Shown here: piece after piece, positions 1 to 7,670 of the stretch
How positions within the stretch are numbered: position 1 is the stretch's first letter
Layout of the letters: every line of letters begins with the position of its first letter
Assembly: GCA_033764265.1 (NCBI GenBank)
Contig: JANRJB010000123.1
Coordinates: 1 to 19,495 of the forward strand
From: VGEM01 sp033764265
Lineage (GTDB): Bacteria > Pseudomonadota > Alphaproteobacteria > Rhodospirillales > Rhodospirillaceae
DNA: 19,495 bases
Direction of reading: 5' to 3'
The notes under the pieces: generated by a model
Told to the model about the DNA's origin: nothing
Database searches by the model: none
The model's input: the letters and a program-made list of their open reading frames with translations, nothing else
Made by a program: the position numbers and the translations under genes

Positions 1-86
1 CAGCGCCCTATGACGCATCCGGTTGGCAACCTCGGCCGGGCTGGGTCACACTGCAGGTGCAAGGCAAATCAACGGTGGCCGGGACA

Positions 87-1028
87 ATGACGAAGTCAGC
101 CCCTCGCAAACGTGTACGCCCCTCGGGCGCCCGTTCGTCGAAAGCCCGCCGCGCGGCGGTCGTTGCGGATGCTGCCTCGTCGCCGGCGGGCAACGTGCTG
201 TCGCGGATCCGCGCCCAGCACCGCGGACTGGGGCCCAGCGCGATCGCCATCGCCGATTTCATCCTCGCGCAGCCATCGACGGTGATGCGCATGTCGGTGA
301 CCGAGCTGGCCGAGGCGACCGGCGCCAGCCAGGGCAGCGTGGTCAATTTCTGCCGTCTCTTGGGCATGACCGGCTTCCAGGAATTGAAGCTCGCGTTGGC
401 GCAGGACGTAGTCCAGCCGGTGCAGTACATCCACGAGGATCTGGCCCGCAGCGACACGCCGGAGATGGTCTGCCGCAAGATGTTTCATTCCGGAATCCAG
501 GCGCTGCGCGACACGATGTCGGTGCTCGACCCTGGCGCGCTGTCTCAGGCGGTGCGCATCCTGCGCGCGGCCAAGCGCATCGAGGTCTACGGCATCGGTT
601 CGTCGGCGCCGATCGCAGAGGATGCTCATTACCGGATGCTGCGCATCGGGCTTGACGCCAAGGCGGTGACCGACAGTCACGTGCAGGCGATCAGCGCCGC
701 GCGCACTGGCCCGTCCACCGCGGTGCTGACCGTATCGCATTCCGGCTCGACCCGCGAAACGGTGGCGGCGACCGAGCTTGCCAAAGCCGCCGGCGCCAAG
801 ACGATCGTCATCACCAATTTCGCCCGCTCGCCGATTCAAGCACACGCCGACGTCACACTGTTTACCATGGCGCGCGAAACCAAGTTCCGCACCGAGGCGA
901 TGACCAGCCGCATCGCGCAGCTGTGCGTGATTGATGCCTTGATCGCCGCGCTGGCGCTGGCGGACTACGACCGCGCCACCGAGACCTTGCGGCACACCTT
1001 CGAGGTGCTGTCGATCAAGCGCTTCTGA
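87..1028 (+). CDS. MurR/RpiR family transcriptional regulator (HTH + SIS domain)
   Basis: DNA-binding regulator of the RpiR family, whose C-terminal SIS domain usually binds a phosphorylated sugar. After a basic, low-complexity N-terminus, an N-terminal helix-turn-helix domain spans roughly residues 35-110 (motifs MSVTELAEATGASQGSVVNF and GMTGFQELKLALAQDV, the classic RpiR signature). A SIS domain follows at about 160-280 (IEVYGIGSSAPIAEDA, VLTVSHSGSTRETV, GAKTIVITN). I chose the ATG at 87 (313 aa, normal for the family). GTG codons at 57 and 75 are in frame, and no start has a strong ribosome binding site. It converges on the HAD phosphatase gene with a 4-bp gap. Family knowledge suggests it controls neighbouring genes, possibly the HAD and receptor genes, in response to a phosphosugar; that target is inferred. 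Confidence 0.93.
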   Translation: MTKSAPRKRVRPSGARSSKARRAAVVADAASSPAGNVLSRIRAQHRGLGPSAIAIADFILAQPSTVMRMSVTELAEATGASQGSVVNFCRLLGMTGFQELKLALAQDVVQPVQYIHEDLARSDTPEMVCRKMFHSGIQALRDTMSVLDPGALSQAVRILRAAKRIEVYGIGSSAPIAEDAHYRMLRIGLDAKAVTDSHVQAISAARTGPSTAVLTVSHSGSTRETVAATELAKAAGAKTIVITNFARSPIQAHADVTLFTMARETKFRTEAMTSRIAQLCVIDALIAALALADYDRATETLRHTFEVLSIKRF

Positions 1029-1032
1029 GGCC

Positions 1033-1860
1033 TTACAGGTACGCCCTCAGGTCCATGCCGGTGGCCGGCCGCGCGCCCAGGCTTTCGCGGGCCAAGTCGT
1101 CGAACGAAAGGGCCGAGCCGGGCTCGACCAGGATCGACGGCATGTCCAGCGCGCCGGCGCCGGCGGCATCGGTCAGCGGGTTGTCGCCGATCATCACCGC
1201 GTGTTCGGGCCGCGTGTCCAGCGAGGCGCAAGCGCGCGAGAACAGGTGGGGCGCGGGTTTGCCGACGATCTCCATGTCGAGGTCGGCGGTATCGAGGCAC
1301 GCTTCGATCGCCGCCAGCAGAGCGCCGGTTTCCGGGACGATGCCGCCGTCCGGACCTGGGTGGGTCTGGTCGGGGTTGGCGACGATCAGGCGCGCGCCGG
1401 CGCGCAACGCCGTGACGGCGCGCTGTAGCCGGGCATAGGTGAATTTGGTGTCGCGCAGCAATACCACCTGACCGACGTCGCTGTCGCTCATGGTCAGGCC
1501 CAACTCGCGGCCGCGCGCCTTGAGGCGCGGGTTGCCGACCACCATGGTCGGCACGCGGGCGGGCACGGCGCGGGCCACGGCTTCGGCGCCGGCCAGGAAG
1601 ATGCGCGACGACGGGAATGCGACGCCGTCCGCTTCCAGAATGTCGGCAATGTCACCGGGCAGGTGTGTGGAGTTGTTCGATACGATCGCGCATCGGTGCA
1701 CGTTGCGCGCGATAAACGCCAGCGCCGCCGGCCGCGGCCGGTTTGCGATCGCCACGCAACCGTCCCAGTCCAGCAGCAGGCACTTGGCGCGATGAACCAG
1801 TTCGCGCGCCTCGGTGAGTTGCGTGACCGTAACGCGAAATGAAGACTGCGACTCTGACAT
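1033..1860 (-). CDS. HAD-superfamily IIA (NagD-like) sugar-phosphate phosphatase
   Basis: Cytoplasmic phosphatase of the HAD IIA (NagD/4-nitrophenylphosphatase) group, 275 aa. Motif I is DWDG at residues 31-34 (nucleophile Asp31, acid Asp33). Motif II is SNNST at 61-65. A C2-type cap lies between about 90 and 195 with NPDQTHPG at 162-169, a NagD-like substrate loop. Motif III is VGKPAP around Lys201, and motif IV is GDNPLTDAAGA at 225-235. The start at 1860 is preceded by a good AGGAG six bases upstream; an in-frame ATG at 1890 lacks one. The substrate is not readable from sequence; small phosphorylated sugars or nucleotides are usual for the family. It is divergent from the TonB-dependent receptor and sits next to the RpiR regulator, which fits intracellular processing of an imported or released phosphorylated compound (inference). 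Confidence 0.92.
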   Translation of the reverse strand: MSESQSSFRVTVTQLTEARELVHRAKCLLLDWDGCVAIANRPRPAALAFIARNVHRCAIVSNNSTHLPGDIADILEADGVAFPSSRIFLAGAEAVARAVPARVPTMVVGNPRLKARGRELGLTMSDSDVGQVVLLRDTKFTYARLQRAVTALRAGARLIVANPDQTHPGPDGGIVPETGALLAAIEACLDTADLDMEIVGKPAPHLFSRACASLDTRPEHAVMIGDNPLTDAAGAGALDMPSILVEPGSALSFDDLARESLGARPATGMDLRAYL

Positions 1861-1936
1861 GAACGCTCCTGGCCGACGCTGAAACCGCACTGCGAGAGCA
1901 GGCTTATAACAAACTCATTACGGCATTCCAGTGAAC

Positions 1937-1960
1937 TGAACAAAATTCATATTGCGTTCA
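1937..1960. promoter_or_regulatory. Candidate operator: TGAA-N5-TTCA dyad between divergent genes
   Basis: The A+T-rich patch between the HAD gene and the receptor gene contains the perfect dyad TGAACAAAATTCA (1937-1949). A second nested inverted pair is TGAAC (1937-1941) with GTTCA (1956-1960). The TGAAC unit is also directly repeated at 1932-1936. Dyads with TGAA/TTCA arms are a plausible binding site for a dimeric regulator, and an RpiR-type regulator gene lies about 0.9 kb away. On the minus strand TTGTTC-N17-TAATGA overlaps this patch and could be a promoter for the HAD gene. All functional claims are inferred from position and symmetry. Confidence 0.35.
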
Positions 1961-2066
1961 TGTGCGGTACACCGGCGTGTCACGCCGCGCGCTTATACCC
2001 GCCGCATTGCACCGCCGGGCCGCCGTCCGGTGGGTTTGGCCCGGGCCGTTTCGGTTGCGGGCGCAT

Positions 2067-2087
2067 CGGCCGAGTGAAACTCGGCCG
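2067..2087 (+). promoter_or_regulatory. Perfect 9-bp hairpin in the leader of the TonB-dependent receptor gene
   Basis: CGGCCGAGT (2067-2075), loop GAA, then ACTCGGCCG (2079-2087) form a perfect 9-bp stem with a 3-nt loop, ending 18 nt before the GTG start of the receptor gene. No T-tract follows, so it is not a standard terminator. It lies just upstream of the GGGGA ribosome binding site and could affect mRNA stability or translation start. I could not match the leader to a known riboswitch class. The structure also argues that this stretch is untranslated leader, supporting the start at 2106. Confidence 0.55.
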
Positions 2088-2105
2088 CAAGAACGGGGAC
2101 GCACA

Positions 2106-4688
2106 GTGACTCACGAATCGCACAGCTTTCACGGCCGCATCATCGACGCGCTCATGGCGGGAACCGCGCTGGGCGGGGCCCTTTTGCTGGTATCGGGCGC
2201 CGTGGCGCAAACGGCGCCGCCGGTTCAATCAGCCGCCGCCGAGGGCATCGAGGAGATCGTGGTCGAAGGCCAGAAGGTCACCCGCGAAATGTCGAATATC
2301 GCAGTCGACATGGCCAAGTACGGCACGCAAGTGCAGGTGATCGACGATTTCGAAATCGACACCGGCGGTTTTACCAACTTCGGCGAGTTGGCATCGGGCC
2401 TGATCCGCGGCGCCAACATCGGCTATTCACCCGACGAGGGCGAGTTCACCATCCGCATCGACGGCGGTTCGGACCGCGACACGCTGTTGCTGCTGGACGG
2501 ATCGCCGACGTTCGACCGTGGCACGCCGCTCGAAGACTTGTGGGGTGCCACCGCCATCGACCCGCGCATGATCGAGTCAGTCGAAATCTTCCGCGGCGGA
2601 CAGAGCCTTTACTACGGCGGCAACGGCGGCCTGGGCGTAGTGGCCGTGAAGTACAAGCAGCCCGACGGCACCACCAAGGGCGAATTCGGCACGTATCTTG
2701 GTTCGTTCAAGACCCGCGAAGTCTACGGCAACACCTCGTTCCCGATCGATTCGGCGGGCGATCACAGCGTGATGTTGTACGGCCGCTCGTACGAAACCGA
2801 CGCCCACAAGATCTTCGACAAGTCCGCCTACAACGACACGGTGCTGGAACTGGGCGGCATGCATGAGTTCCCGTACAGCTACAACCTGATCGGCGCGAAG
2901 TACCTGTGGAAGATGGGCGACGAGACCGAGCTGCGCCTGGGGGCGGAACTGGCCACCATCGACTTCCGCGACTCGTTCCCGAACGACCACATCTTCAACC
3001 CCAACTACACTGACTATCCGAAGTACCTGGCCAGCTTCCAGTCGCAGGTGACCGACCGCCTGAACGTCGAGGCCGAGGCGTACTACTCGGAGCCCAAGCT
3101 CAAGAACACCGAGGTCGATGCGCAGATCTGCCGCATTCCGCAGAGTGTCCTGAACCCGGCCACCGGCCGGCCGTTCACGCGCGCGTCCGACTACGAAGCG
3201 TTCGCTGCCGCCAACAATCTGCCGATCGGCTGCATCACCAACCCCGATCTCAGCACCAAGGCCGACCGCGTTTCGCGCGCCGGCTTCTATGTGGACTCGC
3301 AAGGTCGCGTGAAGGGCACGCTGCAGAATCCGTTCCGGATCGGCGACCCGATGGGGTTCGTCATCCAGACGGTGGCCAACTTCGGCACCGGCGTGCCGGT
3401 CAAGGGCTTCGGCGACGGCACCCAGTTCACCGCCGGTTACGTCGATTACGGCATCAACGCGCGCGCCAAGTACATGCTGACCGACTGGCTCGAGGTCGTC
3501 GGCGGGGTGCAGCGCACCACCTCGTACGACGCCTCGAACGAAGTCTACGGCGTGTCAGACAAGAAACTGAACTCGACCGGCGTCTACGGCGATCTGCGTT
3601 TCGACCTGCCGTTCCTGGGCGGCACAGCGATGTCGGTCGCCGGGCGGCAGGATTTCAACAACCAGTTCGACGACAGCTTCATCTGGAAGTTCAGCCTGCG
3701 CCAGGAGTTCGGCGGCGGCTACTACGTGCGCGCCAGCGGCGGCACGTCGTATAACAATCCGCGCGCGCAGGAAGTTGGGTTCTTCGCCAACACCGTCAAC
3801 AATCCCTCGCTCGGCACCCAGGAAGTCGAGACTTACGGCGCGGGCGCAGGCATCAACGGCGAAGTCGGCGACGGCACCTTCAACGTCGAGGTCGGCTACT
3901 TCGACACCGAAATCAGCAACCTGTTCGGCAACGCGCAGATCCGCGATGTCTGCCCCGGCGTCGACCCGACGCGCGTTATCAATCCCAACATCATCACGCC
4001 CGAGGAGTTCTGCGCCAACTTCCGCAACTTCGGCCTGACGCCGCTCAGCACCGCCACGTTCAACACCCGCGCCATCCAGGACATCAAGGGCTACACCTTC
4101 GACGCGTCGCTTGACCTGGAACAGATTACGGTGGACCTGAGCTTCACTAAGCAGGACTCGCTCGAGCCCAACCCGCTGTTCGGCCTGACTGCGGTGCGCG
4201 ACGTGACCGGAGCGGCGCTGACAACCGTGGTGCCCGGCAAAGCGGGCAGCGAACGGTTCCGCCAATCCGGCGAGCGTCCGGAGTGGATGGCGTCGGCGCT
4301 GGTCACCTACATGCCGACCGATCGGTGGATCCTCTCGGTCAACCCGCGCTGGCAGGGTGATGAGTTCCTTTACGTCCAGAACAATGCCGCGCGCATCGTC
4401 GACGCGGCCGGCAATCGCACCAACCCGGATCAGAACTTCGGCGACTACATGGTGGTGAACGCCTCGATCCAGTACTTCATGGGCGCGGAGAACGAGCACC
4501 GCTGGATGCTGCGTATCGTCAACCTGTTCGACAAGAAGTACTTCGAGCGCGGCGGCGCCACCGATCGGGCGTTTGCCCGTGCCGCCGTGCGCGGCGAATT
4601 GCTGCCGACCAATTCCCAGTACTACTACACCTACGGCTGGAACGGGAAACCGCTCTCGTTCTACCTGCAATACGAATACAACTTCTGA
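2106..4688 (+). CDS. TonB-dependent outer membrane receptor
   Basis: Outer-membrane active transporter, 860 aa from the GTG at 2106. That start has GGGGA six bases upstream and gives a clean signal peptide (hydrophobic IIDALMAGTALGGALLLVSG, cleavage likely after GAVA near residue 34). An upstream in-frame GTG at 1962 would add 48 arginine-rich residues with no signal-peptide character. A TonB-box-like segment (EEIVVEGQKV, about 49-58) is followed by a plug domain to about residue 190, with TLLLLDGSPTFDRGTPLEDL and VEIFRGGQSLYYGGNGG. The rest is a beta-barrel rich in aromatic and Asp/Asn residues, ending YLQYEYNF with the terminal Phe typical of barrel proteins. The substrate is unknown. The Tat-exported PhoD-type phosphatase begins 15 bp downstream, which suggests a phosphate-ester or phosphorylated nutrient. 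Energy would come from TonB/ExbB/ExbD, encoded later in the window. Confidence 0.95.
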   Translation: MTHESHSFHGRIIDALMAGTALGGALLLVSGAVAQTAPPVQSAAAEGIEEIVVEGQKVTREMSNIAVDMAKYGTQVQVIDDFEIDTGGFTNFGELASGLIRGANIGYSPDEGEFTIRIDGGSDRDTLLLLDGSPTFDRGTPLEDLWGATAIDPRMIESVEIFRGGQSLYYGGNGGLGVVAVKYKQPDGTTKGEFGTYLGSFKTREVYGNTSFPIDSAGDHSVMLYGRSYETDAHKIFDKSAYNDTVLELGGMHEFPYSYNLIGAKYLWKMGDETELRLGAELATIDFRDSFPNDHIFNPNYTDYPKYLASFQSQVTDRLNVEAEAYYSEPKLKNTEVDAQICRIPQSVLNPATGRPFTRASDYEAFAAANNLPIGCITNPDLSTKADRVSRAGFYVDSQGRVKGTLQNPFRIGDPMGFVIQTVANFGTGVPVKGFGDGTQFTAGYVDYGINARAKYMLTDWLEVVGGVQRTTSYDASNEVYGVSDKKLNSTGVYGDLRFDLPFLGGTAMSVAGRQDFNNQFDDSFIWKFSLRQEFGGGYYVRASGGTSYNNPRAQEVGFFANTVNNPSLGTQEVETYGAGAGINGEVGDGTFNVEVGYFDTEISNLFGNAQIRDVCPGVDPTRVINPNIITPEEFCANFRNFGLTPLSTATFNTRAIQDIKGYTFDASLDLEQITVDLSFTKQDSLEPNPLFGLTAVRDVTGAALTTVVPGKAGSERFRQSGERPEWMASALVTYMPTDRWILSVNPRWQGDEFLYVQNNAARIVDAAGNRTNPDQNFGDYMVVNASIQYFMGAENEHRWMLRIVNLFDKKYFERGGATDRAFARAAVRGELLPTNSQYYYTYGWNGKPLSFYLQYEYNF

Positions 4689-4703
4689 CGCGGGAGAACG
4701 TCC

Positions 4704-6236
4704 GTGCTGAATCGCAGGCTTTTCCTGGGTGCGACCGGAGCCGCGGCGTGGGCGCCGGCGGTTCGCGGCCAAAGCGCGAAGTATCCCTTCACGCTCGGTG
4801 TGGCTTCGGGCAGTCCGCGGCCGAACAGTGTGGTGTTGTGGACCCGCCTGGCGCCGGTTCCGTTCGAGGGAGGTGGCATGCCTTCGGGCGAAGTGGAAGT
4901 CCGCTATCGCGTGTGTTCCGACCCTGGCATGCGGCGCACGCTGCGCGATGGTTTGGTTGCGACATCGGACGCGAAGGCCCACGCCGTGCACGCGCTGGTG
5001 CGCGGGCTCGAGCCTGGGCGCGAGTATTGGTACCAGTTCACGTTCGGCTCCGACGAAAGCCCGGTGGGGCGCACCCGCACGGCCGATGCCGGCGGGCGCA
5101 CCGCCAAGCTGGCGCTGGCGTCGTGTAATTCCTTCGAAGCCGGCCATTTCGCCGCCTACGCCGACATGGCGGCGTGGTCGCCCGACTGCGTGATCCATGT
5201 CGGCGACTACATCTATGAAGGGCCGCCCAGCCCGCTCGGCGTGCAGACCCGCGAGCTGTACGGCCGCACGATCACCGTCGAGAACGTGCGCCAGCACCTC
5301 GGACCGGAGACCGTGACGCTGTGGGACTATCGCAATCGCTACGCCCTCTATCGCAGCGATCCGTCGCTGCAGGCCGCGCACGCCGCCGCGCCGTGGGTGG
5401 TGGCGATGGACGACCACGAGATCGACAACAACTGGGCGGCCGACGTGCCGCAGGATCCCTGGGCGCAGACGCCGCTGGAGTTCAAGGTCCGCAAGCTGCA
5501 CGCGTTGCAGGCCTATTACGAGCACATGCCGTTGGAACAACCGCCGACCTTCAGCGGCGTGGATGCGCATCTGCAGATGTTCGGCGCCTACCGGTTCGGC
5601 CCGGCCCAAGTGCTGCTGCTCGACACCCGCCAGTACCGTTCCGATCAGCCGTGCGGGCAGGGGTTCCCGGGCGATGCGAGCTGCGAAGCGCTGGCCGATC
5701 CGTACCTGTCGATGACCGGCCCGGTCCAGGAACGCTGGTTGATCGAGGCCCTGGCCAGGCCGGTCGCGCCGTTCAACGTGATCGGCTCGCAAACTTGGTT
5801 CGCGCCCTACCGCTACAACGCCGCGCCCGAGGCCCCCAGCGTCAACATGGACCAGTGGGACGGCTATCCCATCCAGCGCCAACGACTGATCGACGCCATG
5901 GCCGCGTCATCGGCCAAGACCGTGGTGCTGAGCGGCGACTGGCACTGCGCCGCGGCCATGCGCATCCACCAGGACCCATGGAACGCCGGCTCGCGCCGCG
6001 TCGGGCACAATTTCTGCGGCACGTCAATCTCGTCGCATTGCCCATGGTGGGAGCCGTTGCGAGCGGCCAAGGACTTCAACCCCCATGTCGATCACGTCAA
6101 CGGCGGACAGCGCGGATACGTGCGCTGCGAGATCACCGCCGAGGATTGCCGGGCCGAGTTTCGCGTCGTCGCCGACCCGCGCGATGCCGCGTCAGCCGTC
6201 AGCACCGATATCGAGATTCGTACGCGGGATGCGTGA
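4704..6236 (+). CDS. phoD: PhoD-type alkaline phosphatase/phosphodiesterase, Tat-exported
   Basis: Periplasmic or secreted phosphomonoesterase/diesterase of the PhoD family, 510 aa, normal family length. It begins with a twin-arginine signal (NRRLFLG at 3-9, hydrophobic stretch, cleavage near residue 22), as expected for a metalloenzyme exported folded. The PhoD N-terminal domain follows (LGVASGSPRPNSVVLWTRLA, 31-50). Metal-binding motifs are LASCNS (138-143, the Cys in the position of the iron-ligating Cys of Bacillus PhoD), GDYIYE (167-172), DDHEIDNNW (236-244), QTWF (363-366) and SGDWH (410-414). The GTG start has GGGAG seven bases upstream. It lies 15 bp after the receptor gene, so the two are almost certainly co-transcribed; the enzyme may release or trim the ligand that the receptor imports. 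No Pho box was seen upstream, so control by PhoB is not supported by the sequence. Confidence 0.95.
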   Translation: MLNRRLFLGATGAAAWAPAVRGQSAKYPFTLGVASGSPRPNSVVLWTRLAPVPFEGGGMPSGEVEVRYRVCSDPGMRRTLRDGLVATSDAKAHAVHALVRGLEPGREYWYQFTFGSDESPVGRTRTADAGGRTAKLALASCNSFEAGHFAAYADMAAWSPDCVIHVGDYIYEGPPSPLGVQTRELYGRTITVENVRQHLGPETVTLWDYRNRYALYRSDPSLQAAHAAAPWVVAMDDHEIDNNWAADVPQDPWAQTPLEFKVRKLHALQAYYEHMPLEQPPTFSGVDAHLQMFGAYRFGPAQVLLLDTRQYRSDQPCGQGFPGDASCEALADPYLSMTGPVQERWLIEALARPVAPFNVIGSQTWFAPYRYNAAPEAPSVNMDQWDGYPIQRQRLIDAMAASSAKTVVLSGDWHCAAAMRIHQDPWNAGSRRVGHNFCGTSISSHCPWWEPLRAAKDFNPHVDHVNGGQRGYVRCEITAEDCRAEFRVVADPRDAASAVSTDIEIRTRDA

Positions 6237-6296
6237 CGACCCACCTTCAAGCGGACTCAGTGGAGCTGGCCTTCTGTTCGCCGAGGAGCATGAACG

Positions 6297-7304
6297 ATGA
6301 AACTCTCGTTGACCCTCTGCATCGCGTCGATTGCAGTCGCAGCTTTGCCTGGGACTGCGGCATCCCAGGCTGGTGCGGTTGCGGACCGCGCCGGGGCGAC
6401 CACGGCCGGCCCGCAACCTTGGACGCATCGCGATTTCCTGAATGACCCTGCCAACTTCACGTTTGCGGTGGTGAGCGACCTGACCGGTGGCGAACGCAAC
6501 GGCATATTTGACGTCGCGGTCGCGGACCTCAACCTGCTCGCGCCTGAATTCGTGATGAGTGTCGGCGATCTGATCGAGGGCTACACCGAGGATGAAGTTG
6601 AGATAAACCGACAGTGGGACACCTTCGACCGCAAGGTCGGTGGACTCGACATGCCGTTCTTCTACGCCGCCGGCAATCATGATTTCTCAAATCCGCGAAT
6701 GCGCGATGTTTGGGCCCAGCGTCGTGGCAACAGCTACTACCACTTTGTTTATAAGGATGTGCTTTTTCTGGTTCTCAATTCCGAGGACTGGGGCCCCACC
6801 CAGTACGAGCAAATCGTCAGGAACTTCAAGGACAAGGCGCAGCTGCTCAACAGCCAGGATTACTGGGAACAAACCTTGGCCGGAATCATCACGGGCTTCA
6901 TCAGTGAAAAACAGGTCGCTTACTTCGAGTCCGCGATCGCGGAGAACCCCAAAGTACGTTGGACGTTCCTGTTCATGCATACGCCGATGTGGCAGGGCGA
7001 TGGTAGCAAAGAATACTGGCGCATCGAGGCGTCCCTTAAGGGACGGCCGTTCACGGCGTTCGCCGGGCACGTTCATCAATACAGAAAGTCAGTGATCGAC
7101 GGCATGGTTCATATCCGACTGGGCACGACCGGCGGCGTCTTTCTTGAAGAGCATCAGGTTTCGGGCAAGAAGTTCGACCACGTGACGCTGGTGTCGGTGG
7201 TCGACGACAAGCCCCGCATTGTCAACTTGAGGCTCGATGGAATCTTGAACGAGGACGGGGAAATTCCGGCGGGGGGCGAAGACCTTAAGTTCTCGAAGGA
7301 CTGA
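6297..7304 (+). CDS. Secreted calcineurin-like metallophosphoesterase
   Basis: Exported metallophosphoesterase, 335 aa. It has an N-terminal Sec-type signal peptide (MKLSLTLCIASIAVAALPG, cleavage near residue 23). Metallophosphoesterase motifs appear in order: FAVVSDLTGG (57-65), VGDLIEGYT (89-97), AGNHDFSN (125-132), FMHTPMW (226-232) and GHVHQY (257-262). The usual first motif D-x-H is D-L-T here, so the metal-ligating His is replaced by Thr; the other ligands are intact. The start is supported by GAGGAG eight bases upstream. It follows phoD by 60 bp on the same strand and probably belongs to the same transcription unit. Its G+C content is lower than its neighbours (24 of 60 bases in 6721-6780), suggesting separate acquisition. 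Its substrate is unknown; the close context points to phosphate-ester hydrolysis in the periplasm. Confidence 0.9.
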   Translation: MKLSLTLCIASIAVAALPGTAASQAGAVADRAGATTAGPQPWTHRDFLNDPANFTFAVVSDLTGGERNGIFDVAVADLNLLAPEFVMSVGDLIEGYTEDEVEINRQWDTFDRKVGGLDMPFFYAAGNHDFSNPRMRDVWAQRRGNSYYHFVYKDVLFLVLNSEDWGPTQYEQIVRNFKDKAQLLNSQDYWEQTLAGIITGFISEKQVAYFESAIAENPKVRWTFLFMHTPMWQGDGSKEYWRIEASLKGRPFTAFAGHVHQYRKSVIDGMVHIRLGTTGGVFLEEHQVSGKKFDHVTLVSVVDDKPRIVNLRLDGILNEDGEIPAGGEDLKFSKD

Positions 7305-7670
7305 TCGGTACGCTGTTTCGAGTATCGAGCCCTGTTCCAGGCGCACGAACCATAATTCGGTCTCTGAGCGTCCCGGGACTCCGACCGATGTCAATGATTG
7401 CGGCTGCGACGTAATTCTTGGGCAATGCAGTTCATTCACACGTAGACGCCCCATACGTTGGCGCCCGGCGATCACGGTTTGGGTGGCTGCGGTGCAGCGC
7501 ATACCCGCTGCGCGCACTTCGGCGATTTCTTCACCCAGCGCGATGCCCAGCGCTTCGCGGGCGGTCGATGACAATGAACCCGGAACGCTGTCGTGTTCGA
7601 CAAAGGACGAAGCGGGCCCCCGCTACCAAACCGGGATTGGTGACATTCCAACGCGTCTTGGCGTGACGGG
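7305..7670. other. Intergenic gap between convergent genes; possible decayed coding fragment on the minus strand
   Basis: This gap separates the end of the metallophosphoesterase gene from the end of the response regulator gene on the other strand. I see no convincing complete gene. On the minus strand about 7440-7622 reads open with coding-like composition (including ALGIALGEEIAEVRAAGM), bounded upstream by a TAG at about 7623-7625, and with no good start codon or ribosome binding site. It may be the remnant of a gene; I do not recognise it. An imperfect G+C-rich inverted repeat lies at 7358-7387. No T-tract terminator for either flanking gene is evident. Confidence 0.4.
7358..7387. repeat. 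Imperfect inverted repeat downstream of the metallophosphoesterase gene
   Basis: CGGTC (7358-7362) pairs with GACCG (7383-7387), and the interior contains GAG/CTC arms around the palindrome GTCCCGGGAC. It lies 54 bp after the metallophosphoesterase stop codon. It could fold as an mRNA 3' hairpin, but there is no following run of T, so calling it a terminator is not justified. Confidence 0.3.

Noticed and set aside
1962..2105. Extension of the receptor protein to an upstream in-frame GTG
   Set aside because: The added 48 residues are Arg/Pro-rich, sit before the signal peptide and overlap the perfect leader hairpin; the GTG at 2106 has a ribosome binding site.
1861..2105. Pho box or cobalamin riboswitch upstream of the receptor gene
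   Set aside because: No tandem CTGTCAT-like repeats and no recognisable cobalamin-box sequence could be found by eye; the hairpin alone is not diagnostic.
3555..5882. Long minus-strand open frame of 775 codons antisense to the receptor and phoD genes
   Set aside because: Its Arg/Gly/Ala/Val/His-rich composition and lack of domains are typical of a G+C-rich shadow frame, and the opposite strand holds two unmistakable gene families.
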